Shown: positions 1-11,291, counted from the first letter of the stretch. The stretch is DNA of 64,000 nucleotides from Ascarosepion bandense (GCA_037127315.1 JBBBDQ010001293.1:1162501-1226500); one strand, 5' to 3'. Notes: a model not told the origin generated them from the sequence alone. Translations and numbers: made by a program.

Positions 1-359
1 GTACTAGGATATTCAACATTCTCTTTTCCGTGTCATTGGGCCATCTGCATATCTTACATTGTTGAGATTGTTACCCCCAATGACGAATCATAGCAAGGGT
101 CCTATTTCTCTCAGAATAAGTTGAATATAGATATAGCTATAGTTATTGTTGTTATAATGACAGCAAAAGTTATCAAGTTTTGGTGCTCAATTCACCATCA
201 TCAGGCAGTCATGATGGTGTATTAAGAATCGAAACTTCATTGCTTTTGAGTTGCAGAATGCTATTATTATAACAATAATAATAACAACATATCTATAAAC
301 GCTCTTTACCTGTATTAAGCACTTTATAAAAAAGTAAATATTAAACGGTGGAATATATA
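1..359. other. AT-rich stretch, nothing recognised
   Basis: No open frame of note, no tRNA-like boxes and no match to the repeat families seen elsewhere in the window. Confidence 0.5.
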
Positions 360-645
360 TCTATTATTGGCTTGGAACGAGAAATCAAACAGCCGAATTC
401 GAATTGTAGGTGAATCAATTACGTTAACTTTCTCGCAAATATCTCTGGGAAGAGATTAATCCGTCTCTTCCCGCCAGCTATGGGTCAAATAACAAGGTAG
501 AATGGGCTCTATAACCTTGGTTGGCAACCAGTCTATCACAAAAAGAAATGGCAACGTACTGCAGAAAAAATTTCTGCTTTGTCAATCATGTCTTTTTGGA
601 GACATGATCAACCAAGCGTGTATCGCGTATAGTACTTAACTGACT
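360..645 (+). mobile_element. SINE-A copy (tRNA-derived)
   Basis: Nearly complete but diverged copy of the commonest SINE here. The family has a tRNA-like head with A box TGGTGCAGTGG and B box GTTCGAATTC. The body contains TATGGGTTAAATAACAGG and GGTTGGCAACCAGTCTA, and the tail reads ATGGCACTTAACTGACTGAC. In this copy the head is damaged (only GGCTTGGAACGAG and a B-box-like GAATTCGAATTG remain), but body and tail are clear. It ends directly at a (TA)n block. Confidence 0.8.
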
Positions 646-646
646 A

Positions 647-647
<1 letters not shown>

Positions 648-701
<54 letters not shown>
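648..701. repeat. (TA)n microsatellite at SINE-A 3' end
   Basis: About 53 bp of nearly pure TA that starts where the SINE-A tail ends. Confidence 0.97.
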
Positions 702-706
<5 letters not shown>

Positions 707-1180
707 GTTACGAGGATGAATGTATATAAAAATAATATTAATAATGTCTAAAATGTTATAGTGAGGGATTCTATTGAGTCCTACTTGTTATTATAAAAAA
801 GTTTTAATTCATGAAGTAGTGGTAAAAATTAGGAAATTAGAAATACAACGTTTGGAAGATGCTAGAATGTTCGAGAAAATTCAGTAGATTCAAAAGATTT
901 CGAGAAATATTAGGTGTTAGCCCCTATAAAAGTTAGTTTTTTGGAAGAGAGTAGTTAGTTGTGAATAGGATTTGCTGACATTATCAACTCCGGCACGATT
1001 CAGGATTTTTTTTATCCAGGCGAAAGAATCTTTACGAAAAATTGTTGACCAACTAAAACCTAAAAAAGAACTTCATAGAACTAAATGGGTAAACACAATT
1101 TTGAAGCTTTCATTGACCATACTAAAAATTATTCTATATATAAACATTTGAGGATTTCCAGAAAGTATAGCACTTAAACT
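702..1180. other. Unassigned AT-rich stretch, weak LTR-like look
   Basis: Contains a TATA-like CCCCTATAAAAG near 920 followed by a purine-rich leader. That would suit an LTR promoter, but no paired LTR, primer site or coding region is present. Treat as unassigned. Confidence 0.2.
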
Positions 1181-1329
1181 AGTTCGCTAGCTTAACTGGG
1201 AAAAATACTTGACACCTTAACTTGGCCTTCTCTCCTCGCAACACTCGCCTGTAGTAAACAGTGTGTTTCTTGTTTTGAATGCAACAAATTGTATATTTGC
1301 AAATATACTATATGTGATCTATCACTATG

Positions 1330-1496
1330 TTTTGGTCAATCATGTTTTTTCTTTTGTTACAACTATAACACGTAACATATATATATATGACACCAAATAT
1401 ATTATTTGGTGTTTTTTGTAAATTAAATATTTGTCTGTGATTTTAGCTCTGAGTTTTGGTCAATAATTTTTTTCATTTGTAACAATTATAACACGT

Positions 1497-1512
<16 letters not shown>
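1330..1512. repeat. Two-copy tandem duplication, about 123 bp apart
   Basis: The segment TTTTGGTCAATCATG ... ATAACACGTAACA (1330-1382) recurs, slightly diverged, at 1453-1505. Both copies run into TA-rich sequence. Confidence 0.65.

Positions 1513-1556
<44 letters not shown>
1503..1556. repeat. (TA)n microsatellite
   Basis: Pure TA dinucleotide array that follows the second copy of the local duplication. Confidence 0.97.
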
Positions 1557-1558
<2 letters not shown>

Positions 1559-2121
1559 TTGCAAACGTTTGCTATGGTTTATAAAATGGTGAGTGTTCTA
1601 AAAATAGAAAAAGATAGACACACTGACGACAAGAATTCAAAATTGGGAGGCAAAATAAGAAACCGTTTCTTTTGGTAGGAGTAGGAGTAAAAGTAGGAGA
1701 GGAGTAGGAGTTTAGGACAGTAGTTTTGTGTAGGAGATTTGAAAAGGGGAAGAATCTAGTGTTGACCACTAGAGTCCAGAAGGGATAGGCTCGTTTACTA
1801 GTAGTATCCCACAGTGAAGAGAATTTAGCTAGTCTGCTCCTGTATCCACACAAAATTTAAAGGTTGTAACTTGATGTCAAAACCTAAAGTTTTATACCAA
1901 AAATAAACATCATTAATTCAAGTGTTATCTTATTATTATACCAAAACGGAGCAGCACAACACGTTTTTTCAGTAGATAGCCATTTTAAACATTATCTTCA
2001 TTTCGTCTAGCGACCAGAACATTCAAAAAATCTTATTAAAGAAAATACAAACCTGGATTGCATTTAGTTAAAAAAAAATCGTGTTAATAGATAAAATATA
2101 TTAATTTTTTTTCAGAAAATT

Positions 2122-2123
<2 letters not shown>
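1557..2123. other. Unassigned stretch
   Basis: A 93-codon minus-strand frame (1572-1853) has low-complexity content and no recognisable domain. I do not regard it as a gene. Confidence 0.5.

Positions 2124-2161
<38 letters not shown>
2124..2161. repeat. (TA)n microsatellite
   Basis: Short pure TA array bordering the dispersed repeat at 2163. Confidence 0.95.
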
Positions 2162-2162
<1 letters not shown>

Positions 2163-2165
<3 letters not shown>

Positions 2166-2250
2166 GAATTATGTTTTAGAACATATACATTATTTTTTAA
2201 TATATGTCCTCGACAATCATATGTTTGTTTCAAGGTTGGGTGCCCAACGT
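2163..2250 (+). repeat. Dispersed repeat, copy 1
   Basis: From GAATTATGTTTTAGAACAT to GGTGCCCAAC this matches 15300-15390 in the same orientation, with a small indel. No coding capacity or terminal structure identifies its class. The end GTTTCTTCGGGAGG may be the start of a longer unit. Confidence 0.6.
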
Positions 2251-2290
2251 TTCTTCGGGAGGTAAAAAAAATAATGTACAAGTGCCCATT

Positions 2291-2293
<3 letters not shown>

Positions 2294-2334
<41 letters not shown>
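2294..2334. repeat. (TA)n microsatellite
   Basis: Pure TA array. Confidence 0.95.
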
Positions 2335-2336
<2 letters not shown>

Positions 2337-3069
2337 AGCTGAATGTATTGATCGGAATCCGACAAGATGATAGCATAAATAAAAAGTACAAATACGAAAT
2401 ACATCTCAATGTAACATGTTTCATTTATATTACAGCGTCTTCAGAGACCGTCGACCCCTCAAAAAATGTGTGGCTATCGTATTCTGTCTTCAGCCGAAAT
2501 CAAAATGCTCACCCACGAACGGAAAGAAAGGATAAAAATAATTATTGGCGTGGTAAAATCAAAGACTTGCCCAGTCAAAATAAAAGATATCGCAGGGGAC
2601 AAAAAACACACTGGGAAGGTTGGGAATTTTGAAATGGATAATAACAAAAGAGAATATCGGGAACAGGTCAGGAACGGCGCATACATTAAGTAGGTAAACC
2701 AAATGAATCTAGTTAAACTAAGGAAGGGTTCGTAAGAAACCTTCCCCGTAGCATCAAAGGGGACTTTAAAAAAAGGCTGTCCCCGTTCACCCGAAACAAA
2801 CTCGATACTTTAGCCCACCTTTCGCTGAAATCTGTCGACAACAAAATCTTTTTATCCGGTCTGATCTTCATCTTGAGCTGATGCCCGAAGAATCCGACCA
2901 GATCATAAGATCATTCAAAGCCAACTGTGGACCGCCGCTTCGACCTTTGCTTGTCCCATTGATTAATTATTCTTCAGGTGAAGCCGAGGCTCGAGCCGCA
3001 CAACCAGAAGATCGAACCCCTTCCTAGCCACAAGCTTGAAGTATTGTTGCGGGTAAACTAATTGTAAAC
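2335..3069. other. Unassigned moderately GC stretch next to the Tx1-like fragment
   Basis: Short plus-strand frames (2348-2632, 2466-2693) are lysine-rich with no recognised motif. The higher GC content continues into the RT fragment that follows, so part of this may be older, decayed LINE sequence. I cannot show that. Confidence 0.3.
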
Positions 3070-3560
3070 TAATTGTACAACCTCAATGTTGCTGCTTAGA
3101 CTGACCCAAATCGATCCACTCGGCTTGCTGGTCGTCTTTTATACCCTCTACGATCGTGCGGATCAGATGCAGATAGCTCTGAATTGCTAAACCCTTCACA
3201 GCAAATTATTCGGGTGTCAACAGAATCTTGGCAACTGTCTACAAACGCTCTTTCAGGATCTTGGTCAAAATCTTTAGCTGTGTTTAGCAGAGTCATGGAC
3301 CTGTGATCATCTAAATTTGACCCTTGACTTTTTTCAACGGCGTAACCACATGCCTAGAGATCTGGTTGAGGACGGACCCTTGCTGGAAGAAGTTGCTGAA
3401 CATGACAGTCAAAATTGGCACAAAGATGTACAATAGCCTAAAGTAAAATTTATAGGGAAGACCATCAAGTCTTGGAGACTTGTAACTGCCGGCCTTCCTC
3501 AATGTCAAGTAAACTTTGCACTCTGTGATCTTCTCCCGCAGCTAGATCTGTCGAACTAGG
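3070..3560 (-). pseudogene. Tx1/L1-type LINE reverse transcriptase fragment
   Basis: On the minus strand one frame (3508-3311) encodes SYKSPRLDGLPYKFYFRL followed by FFQQGSVLNQISRHVV and TPLKKVKG. This is the fingers-palm pattern of L1/Tx1-group RTs (KSPGxDGLPxEFY ... NQISRGVVTLLKK). Beyond a frameshift near 3300 the next frames give TLLNT, LKILTKIL, FAVKGLAIQSYLHLIRTIVEG and an LGQSK, which correspond to the following RT block that leads to the first catalytic aspartate. Several frameshifts and the lack of the YxDD region show it is dead and truncated. Assignment to Tx1 rather than another L1 lineage is inference. Confidence 0.75.
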
Positions 3561-3584
3561 AATGCGTCCCTCAGGGTTATCGAT

Positions 3585-3795
3585 CTTCGTACAAATATAC
3601 TTGGGAAAGGTAATAATCTGTCTCTTCTCTCTTCAGGTATGGATTAAATAACAGGTTCTATAGCTTTGATTAGCAACCTGTCTAATGCAGAAAGTACTGG
3701 CAACCTACTGTGGGAAATATTCTGCCCAATTAGCCATGAATCTTTCGTGACATGATCGCCCACGCGTCTCTCACTAAACTGATTGACTCGTGGTT
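3585..3795 (+). mobile_element. SINE-A copy, 5' truncated
   Basis: Starts inside the body (AATATACTTGGGAAAGG) and runs through GGTTCTATAGCTTTG and ATGATCGCCC to the ACTGATTGACTCG tail. The tRNA-like head is missing. It abuts the LINE fragment. Confidence 0.8.
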
Positions 3796-3850
3796 TGCTC
3801 AGATTTCTATCTTTGTTTTTGCAATTTTTCAGGATCATGTAATTTATTAA

Positions 3851-3888
3851 AGAAAGAAAGAAAGAAAAAAAGAAAGAAAGAAAGAAAT
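3851..3888. repeat. (GAAA)n microsatellite
   Basis: About nine GAAA units with one interruption. Confidence 0.9.
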
Positions 3889-4494
3889 GGGTAATTTGAG
3901 AATCAGATTAAGTTGATAAAAACAGATACTACCCTTTTGATTTATCCTACTCTCCCACTGGAGTGAGTTTTGACACAAGGTCAGTTTTTAACGGGGGGAA
4001 CCTGACCGCGTACGCTCAGGTCATTGGTCAAATATTACCCATCTCCCGCTTATGCGGTAACTGGTTACCATGCTGGTCTTAGCTGGTCATAGCTTGTCAA
4101 AACCTAGCCTTAGCTGGCCATTGCTTCCCAGCCGGCGGGCAGGAACTGAGTATCTGAGAACAGATACTACACTTTGATCTTATCCAAAAATCCAAGATGC
4201 TTTGGCGATCACGATGACATCGCATTTTACAGAGGTACGCACAATATCGCACGTTTGGAACCAAATAAGTAAATCCAATTAAAATAAAATAACAAAAAAC
4301 CATCGTCTGCTGAATTATTTTAATATTATTATTAAGAGAAATATTCGTATGTAAAGATTTAGCTAGAAAGAAAGAGAAGATATTTTGTCATTAACCTATT
4401 AATTTATTAATATTAAATTAACCTATTAATTTATTAATATTAAATTAACCTATTATTTTATTTTTTTCCGATAATTAAGTCATCAAGTATCGAA

Positions 4495-4497
<3 letters not shown>
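3889..4497. other. Unassigned; short internal duplication
   Basis: Holds a tandem duplication of ACCTATTAATTTATTAATAT (about 4394-4450). No coding or RNA signal seen. Confidence 0.5.

Positions 4498-4538
<41 letters not shown>
4498..4538. repeat. (TA)n microsatellite
   Basis: Pure TA array. Confidence 0.95.
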
Positions 4539-4540
<2 letters not shown>

Positions 4541-4845
4541 CCTGCTATAAGGCTCAAATATTTTGCAATCATTTTTTACGACAGGGATACACTCGCACAA
4601 TCAAAATCTTGGAAAAGTAATGGATGACCTTCTGACCTAAGTTAAAAAGGGCGCATTGGTCAAAAATTCGAAGAACCACAGATCTACAGCCTGAAATATC
4701 GACTGGTTGATTTTGTATTTTTAATGAGATTTTAGAGTAGATCCAAAGAATCGTTAAAAAGTCGTTGAGAATTGACAGTGTTATTGGATTGACTGAGAAC
4801 TTTTCAGCACACCTGTTCATATTGTTTCAATCAAGAAAATGTGGT

Positions 4846-4876
<31 letters not shown>

Positions 4877-5314
4877 TAAAGAGCAGATAATTTGTCTGCT
4901 TAAATTATGTAGGTAGATATGGCGTATTCGTAAAAAATTATAATGTCGTGAAATACACGAGAGAACTAAATTCCTTCCTATTTTTTTCCATTCTTCCTCG
5001 CCTTGGGCAGAGTTCAGCAAGGTCAGGATTTCCACTGACATGTTAGCATTTGATAAATATTTAAGAGATTTAATATTTTCGGAAAATATATTCCCATGTC
5101 TGTTAGACCAGACGGTAAAATCTTAATTCTTATATATAGAAATAGAAAATCTGTTTCAAAAGAGCAGATTTTAAATAACGAAAGTCAATGGGTCGAGAAA
5201 ACTCTTATTATTTATTTAGCTTTTGTAGTTGTTTAATAAAACCCTCGACTAAACAGGTTCACTTATGAAGATTTTAGGTTTTTAAAGAAGATTATACTTC
5301 ATCATGTTATATGA
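4539..5314. other. Unassigned stretch with (GA)n
   Basis: Only a (GA)n run at about 4850-4877 stands out. The short frames here carry no domain. Confidence 0.5.
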
Positions 5315-5555
5315 GTTGTGCTGCAGTGGATATCGACTCGGAACCACAAATCTCTTCCCTCCAGTTATGGGTTAAATAATAGGATAGATTGAGTTGTTTA
5401 TCCTTGGCAGGCAACCAATCTACCGCAGAAAGATATGGCAACCTTCTGTGGGATAATCTTCTGCCCAGTCAGTCATGTCTCTTTTGAGATATGATCGCCT
5501 AAAGCGTGTATTACGTATGGCACTTAACTGATTGACCGATACTTCATCAGATCTC
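5315..5555 (+). mobile_element. SINE-A copy with internal deletion
   Basis: The head GTGCTGCAGTGGATATCGAC keeps an A-box-like region, then jumps to CTCTTCCCTCCAGTTATGGG, losing the B box. Body and tail (ATGGCACTTAACTGATTGAC) are intact. Confidence 0.8.
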
Positions 5556-5924
5556 ATAGACTGGCGCTACATACTCACAAATACATTTAACAGATAAAAG
5601 AAACATCACTTTTTGACATTCAGTAGCAGTAACAACTAAAATGGGTAGCACGTGTAGCCCAAACATTATTTTTTTAACTTCTGTATGTAATGTGTCCCTT
5701 TGGATGTACGAGATCATGGCTCTCCACCATTTTCAGTTGTTAATAAATATTGTCTTCTTATTATTTCTGCTAAATTCTATTCCATTTAATCAAACACATG
5801 ATGAAGTATAATCTTCTTTAAAAACCTAAACATGCGTTTCCTCTGTCTATCTTGTTTTCAACATGTCTTGTGTGTATCAAATTTTCCAATCCTTCTTTCC
5901 TCATTATTATAAATGTTTCTTCCT
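5556..5924. other. Unassigned stretch
   Basis: AT-rich sequence between a SINE and an RTE-like LINE relic; nothing recognised. Confidence 0.5.
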
Positions 5925-6965
5925 GAAGTTAAATATAGGTTTCCGTTTTGTTTCTCTTTTCTGTAAATCTTTGTAAATCTTTGTTGTTGCTCACATATTT
6001 GGTCCATGGTATTTTCAGCGTTCTTCTGTAGAACCACATTTCTGCTGCTTCAAGTCTCTTCTTCATCTGTGAGAAGATTGTATAGATTGTGAAGAGATTG
6101 TATAGATTCACTGCTATTTAGAAGGACAGATATCACATAACTTTTCAGTACTATATTCTTTGTTTGACACAAATTTTTTGTGTTTCTTAATACTTTGCTT
6201 ATGTTTCAAAAGGCATCTTTGGCTATCCCAATGCGCTTTCCGATTTCAGTATCGCACTTTTTGTCATGCGTTTAAAAAAAAAAATGTTCCCAGATATTAA
6301 AATTGTTACACATGTTTTATTTTGGGATCTCTGATTTTAATTCACAATGTGAGATCATTCTTTTGCTAAAAACCATGCAATTCCGTCATCTTGAAAATGA
6401 TAATTAGTCCTTTCTTCTCGCTTTCCTTCACTAATTTCTGTAGGATTGTAGGATTATTTGCAATTTTCTTTCTCTCAACACTGTACCATTTATATTTCTT
6501 ATCTTGTTAAGACTGTGGCCGCCAAGAATGAATCCTGGAAGAATTTCTATTTCTCTTAGAATTGCTTCCCCGTATCGGCTGAATAAGTCCGGTGAGAAGA
6601 CACATCCTTGTTTTACCCTCCCTTCTATTTTTGTAAATCTGATGAACTCATTTTCTATGCGTAGGCAGATTGTTTACTGCGAGTATAAGTTCTACATTAT
6701 TATAATATGCTTCCCAAATATTTCAATATGTTAAGCAGTTTTAATAAATCTTTGTTGCGCACTTTATTGAACGCCTTTGCATAATCTATAAAACACAGAT
6801 ATACGTTCTTTTGCATTTTATAGCTCTTTCTAAAATAATTATGAGCATAAATATTGAGTTACTTGTTCCCGTGTCTTTAACGAAAACTCATTGTGCTTTT
6901 CCTATTTCTGGTCTGATTCATCTAATATTTACAAAATAAAAGGCTTAGGAGCCACTCAAGGTAGA
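5925..6965 (-). pseudogene. RTE-like LINE reverse transcriptase relic
   Basis: Reading the minus strand from 6800 downward across shifted frames gives YLCFIDYAKAFNKVRNKDLL (the palm block with the first catalytic D), then KLVKESEKKGL, then CDTEIGKRIGIAKDAF, then KNIVLKSYVISVLL, then QMKKRLEAAEMWFYRRTLKI at 6060-6000. This is the usual block order of RTE/BovB-type LINEs, whose C-terminus carries the KRLEAxEMWFYRRMLRIPW motif. Stops and frameshifts are frequent, and the catalytic YADD is not recoverable by eye. The copy stops before the last C-terminal block (KFLGHxMRKEG), which is present elsewhere in the window at 38395, 58205 and 59640. RTE assignment is inference from these motifs. Confidence 0.8.
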
Positions 6966-7393
6966 TGGTTACTGAATAAGATTGTATGATTATAAGACGA
7001 GGCGGTAAAAAGTACCGGCTATGAGGGTATATAGGAATGATAAAAGTTAATCCTAGGCTTAGGTAGATTATGATTGTAGTACTTCATAAAAGACCCTCAT
7101 AAGAATCTGTTCCGCAACGAAAAAGTACTTGGGATTAAGCTTTCCAAGTGTCACTTGTTTCTTACTCATGGAATGCGAAAAGAATAGGGATGATTCACAC
7201 TTGTGTATATGACATAGGGGGTCCCAGTGGTAAATATCAGTGTGTATGGAACTAAGAATATAGCTTAAAACACATACTATGGGAATAATGATAGCGCAAT
7301 AATGATATATTCAATATGTTGGCGTTTCACACGACTTTAAACTAAAGCTTAGGAAGGAAACTTCTATCAATGCTAGAAGAATGATTTTTTCAG
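6966..7393. other. Unassigned stretch
   Basis: No frame, tRNA-like box or repeat match noticed. Confidence 0.45.

Positions 7394-7429
<36 letters not shown>
7394..7429. repeat. (GA)n microsatellite
   Basis: Pure GA array of about 36 bp. Confidence 0.95.
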
Positions 7430-7434
<5 letters not shown>

Positions 7435-7629
7435 TTTTACAAATAAAAAACCAAGAGTAATGTTAACTATTCGGGAAATGAATGCTGAATGTTTCTTGTA
7501 TGGAAACGGTTGATCTCACCGTTATTATCAGCATTTGTTACATAAAAGTCAAACGTGGACTTTCGTGTCCGTAAAAACCGAAGTTTCAAAAGCACACTTT
7601 TTCCATTGCACCGCTTTTGTTTAAACTAC

Positions 7630-8028
7630 CCTACTAGCCATAATTATTAGGACACCACATTTTTTTTGTTTTTTTTTTAAATAAAATGATGTATTTCATA
7701 CTATTTTTAGTATTTATTGCCATGTGGATAATTCTAAATGAAAATAGAATGGTTCTTTTGTTAATACTGCACAATAATATGCGCATCAAATGAACTGTTC
7801 TGGGTCCAGTTTTTGTGCCCTCTTCCCCATGCTAGTCTCTTCTTCTTATTAGTTGACCAAAGCAAAGGCTTCCTGGCCGCCTTGTAAAATTTTGCAAAGT
7901 AATAATAACAAAAGAACCATTCTATTTTCATTTGAAATTATCCACTTGGCAATAAATACTAAAATTAGTATGAAATACATTATATTTTTTAAAAACTGGG
8001 GTTGCCTAATAATTATGGCCGGTAATGT
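7630..8028. mobile_element. Non-autonomous Tc1-like fold-back element
   Basis: Long inverted repeat. The left arm (7637-7765) contains CCATAATTATTAGGACACCA and the right arm (7897-8025) contains TTGCCTAATAATTATGG in inverse. The arms also share GTATTTATTGCCAxGTGGATAATT and AAAATAGAATGGTTCTTTTG. The roughly 130-bp centre is not random: on the minus strand 7896-7785 reads KAARKPLLWSTNKKKRLAW and GHKNWT. That is the region between the helix-turn-helix and the first catalytic D of Tc1 transposases. So this is a deletion derivative of a Tc1 element that kept a transposase scrap between extended terminal repeats. TA ends fit Tc1 target preference. Confidence 0.75.
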
Positions 8029-8864
8029 ACGTTCACACCCTCGGCGATGTTTATTTTCAATTTCATAAAAAATTATTTACCTCTTATAAAGAAATAAATA
8101 TGAAAAGAAATAATTTTAGTCAAATATATTTTTTATTTAAATTACAAAATTATCGAAATATGGAAGCAATCTACTATGTAATAAGTTTTAAAACCTCGAC
8201 TAATTTCCAGTTTTACCTAACTTTACTCCCTTGGAAATGTTTATTGTTTAAAAAGCGATTATTAAAATTTTAATTAAATTCATACATCAAAAATTTATAC
8301 ATATTCTTTGTTATTTGAGAATTTACTACAAAAATATTAAACACCATTTATTTATATTTTGGTCTATTTACAAAAAATAATTTTACATCTAATAAATATT
8401 GACCTAGTATTACACCGGTGTCAATGGAAAAACACTATTTTTTGTACGGGTGGAAGGAGGGTATGAATATCTATATTTTCCAAACTTTTTCTTTTTCATT
8501 AATTTTAACGATTTTATATACTAACAGAAAAAGTATTACTTATAAGACAAAATATTGAAATTATAATGTCGGTAGTATTTTTGCGCTGACTGCATTCGAC
8601 TCCAATATTTCCTTATATAGGCCATAACCGTGGATGATAAAGAATCTCCAATATTTTGTTGTCCTAAGTAAATTTTGCGCATACCTCTCAATATCATTGT
8701 GTTACAGTGCATTATTTCAAACTCTGTAACTCGCTGGTTTCCAATTCTTTTCTTCCAGGGTGTTTATATTTTATTTTAACAAAAAAGAATAGATTAAATA
8801 TTCAACAGTGTTATACAACAGACCGTGCAGTGAGATGATATTTTAATAAGGGATAGCTTTTCGT
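8029..8864. other. Unassigned AT-rich stretch
   Basis: Frames such as 8025-8273 are AT-driven and carry no motif. Nothing assigned. Confidence 0.45.
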
Positions 8865-9065
8865 TCGTTTTTCGTTAGAAAACTGAGTCGTTTCAGAAAG
8901 CTGTCTGATCTGCCACATACTACTCTGAACGTCTCTCACTGATTCCCACAACTGTTCATTGTTCTTAGATTGTCTCCACCCACTTTGGCGTTAATATCCG
9001 ACCATATGTCTGATTTGGGGTTAAGATCTGGCGACAAACATGACCAAAACATCAACGACAAAGAA
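8865..9065 (-). pseudogene. Tc1-like transposase C-terminal fragment
   Basis: The minus strand from about 9055 reads CLSPDLNPKSDIW, matching the Tc1 signature SPDLNPIENxW that precedes the third catalytic residue. After a frameshift it reads SKNNEQLWESVRDV, the usual SKNxxELWxxVxxxW block. Upstream catalytic blocks are absent. It may belong with the Tc1 fold-back at 7.6 kb or be a separate insertion. Confidence 0.7.
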
Positions 9066-9461
9066 GCCGCTAAAACCCTGGTGTTTTACCTTACTGAAGT
9101 TTCAGTTAGTGAATATACTTGCAATGTAGCTTTTTGCTTTTTTTATTTTTAAGCAAACTTTTTTTTTTCGTTGTACTATTTCTCAAAAATAGACATCTCA
9201 CCAACAGCAGCTACAGAAAACGCCTCCTTGGTGTTGACAGGTATTCTGTAATTAATCTTTCACCTGTCCTACAGTGACAGCAGTCTAAGATGCTCTAAGC
9301 GTGAGTCATCATCCCAGAGAAAACACTGAAACCACAGAGTATCAAGATGGATATGAAGTGACAAAAGGTAAACTCGTGCTTCCATTTTTTTGTGGAGCAT
9401 AATGAGAAACCTGTTAAAATCCAGCCTTGTTATACAGGATGACAAAAAAAAACGAGAATTT

Positions 9462-9925
9462 ATAAAAAAATTTTCCCGTCTGAAAAACTCTTGCACATAT
9501 ACAACTCTACATGCATTGAATACTGCTGCCATATCTGGTCGGGGGCTCCTGCTATCCACCTAGGGGTCCTTGACAAAATCCAATGGCGAATCTGTAATAT
9601 GATCGATCCCGACTTAGCAGCTCGGATACGGTCACAATGTGGCTTCTCTGTGTCTCTTCTACAAATACTTTCATGGCTTCTGCTCAGATGAACTTAGCTC
9701 ACTGGTGCCCCCTATACATGAATTTACTCGAACCACAAGATTAGCAACTAGGTCCCACCATTTTACTGTGAAATCAATAAATTGTAAACGTAAATTCTAC
9801 TCCATCAGCTTTTTTCTCGCACTTACGCCTGTGAAATTTCCTTTCGTTTACTTGCTTTCCCGACAGCTACAATCTTCAAGAATTCAAATGTAAAGTCAAT
9901 AGTCATCTCCTATCTCACTAACTTG

Positions 9926-9966
<41 letters not shown>

Positions 9967-10137
9967 GCTCCTTTCTTCGTCCACTCCACTCTCATCAGTA
10001 TTCTTATCCTTCTCTTGCCCTCTTCCTGACACCCCCTGTAACCAGTCACTCCCTCATAGCTTACCTCCTATGTAACCCCCTGCTCAACAATGGCAGTAAA
10101 ATGCCTTGCTTGGGGCGACACGATTATAAAAAAAGTG
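9462..10137 (+). mobile_element. J LINE copy 1, 5' truncated
   Basis: 3' part of a jockey/CR1-like LINE (J). Frames give HIYNSTCIEYCCHIWSGAPA and LGVLDKIQWRICNMIDPDLA, then LCLFYKYFHGFCSDELSSLV, then RTTRLATRSHHF. The 3' UTR contains a CCCCCTGCTCAACAATGGCA segment, GCCTTGCTTGGGGCGACACG and an A-rich tail at 10125-10137. Frameshifts at about 9625 and 9830 inactivate the frame. A (CT)n run (9930-9964) sits in the 3' UTR. Confidence 0.85.
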
Positions 10138-10203
10138 AGTATTGGTAGACATGAGCAGGTGGCAGTACTGCGAAACTGTGGCCTCACGAAGTAAACACTC
10201 TGC

Positions 10204-10880
10204 CATTTCAGTAACCATGGATCAAGATGAATTTCTAAGCAAGTTATGGATGAGACCCATTTTCATCTCACAGGTTACGTGAATAAGCATAACTACGGTT
10301 ACTGGGCAAACACAAATCTTAATTACTTTCATGAGCACCCTTTACACTCTAGTAAGGTGACAGTATTGTGTGCTGTTTCATTACATGGGATCATCGGACC
10401 TTATTTTTCTGAAAATGAACAGGGGATTTCAGTCACTGTCACTGCGAATCGTTATGTGAAGAAAACTGAATTGAACAATTTTTTACATGCCCAAGAAACC
10501 TGGTGTCAACAGGGTGGAGCGACATCACACACTGCACGGCAATCATTGGCGAGAATTATTCGGTAACCGTGTGATCTCAAGATTCGCTAATGTTCCATGG
10601 CCCCCTAGATCGCCAGATTTGTCCGTTTGTGATTTTTTCTTATGGTGCTATCTCAAGAGTAAAGTGTACACGACTCGACCAAAAACTGTGGATGAGTTAA
10701 AACAAAGAATTCAGAACGAAATTCGCAGTACCCCAGCAATGGTCAATGAGGAGTCTCAACAGCAGATTTCAAGAATGCATTCGTACAGGAAGACGTCATC
10801 TACAGGACGTAATTTTAATAAAATGAAAATTCCATCATTGTTTCTTAAATGTCATGTTTTAGGGTTTCAATTACTTTGAA
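10204..10880 (+). pseudogene. Mariner-type transposase relic (catalytic Asp lost)
   Basis: Frame 10246-10560 gives MDETHFHLTGYVNKHNYGYW, containing the first catalytic D, then HPLHSSKVTVLCAVSLHGI and CQQGGATSHTARQSL. Relatives have QQDGATAHTAR, so the second catalytic D has become G (GGT at 10513). A frameshift near 10540 leads to RELFGNRVISRF, PWPPRSPDLSVCDFFLW and YLKSKVYTTRPKTVDELKQR. A second shift near 10770 restores ECIRTGRRHLQDVIFNK and ends at the TGA at 10877. The second and third acidic positions lie roughly 40 codons apart, wider than classical DD34D mariners. This suggests a DD37-DD41 type lineage, which is inference. Confidence 0.85.
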
Positions 10881-11291
10881 TAAAATATTTTTCTTCCATC
10901 ACTCTTGGTTTTATTGGATTGTTAAAAAGTTGCCGTTTTTGGGGGTTACCCTGCATTTTCGTTTTACTGGAAACAATTTTTTTTAAATTATTGTATAAAT
11001 TTTGTTATAACATTTTTAAGAGGCTTTAAAAGAGCTATTACTTTTACCCGGATCGACATGTACCAGATTGAGACCAGAAGACACAACGACCCAAGAGTTA
11101 TGCTAACAACAACAAAACTGAGGATAATAGTCCACATGTAAATAATACATATAGTATATCAGATTTTACAATTTAAGTCAATTTCTGTCAATAAATTTAA
11201 TATCACCCAATGTCAGAAAAGTTTATATGCGAAATATAATGAATTTTTACATTGTTTACATTGTTCGAACTGTTGTCCTCGTATTTATTGC

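Larger units (their letters stand above)
9433..10958 (+). mobile_element. Mariner-type transposon interrupted by a J LINE
   Basis: The left end ACAGGATGACAAAAAAAAAC (9435) and the right end GCCGTTTTTGGGGGTTACCC (10941) are inverse relatives, as expected of mariner-type terminal repeats. They enclose the transposase relic at 10204-10880. A 5'-truncated J LINE occupies 9462-10137, in the 5' part of the element. Element limits are estimated from the imperfect end match. Confidence 0.6.

Noticed and set aside
702..1180. A solo LTR with TATA box
   Set aside because: Only a TATA-like motif supports it. No clear TG...CA ends with target duplication and no second copy in the window.
10246..10566. 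An intact mariner transposase gene
   Set aside because: Catalytic Asp replaced by Gly, two frameshifts and no N-terminal DNA-binding domain.
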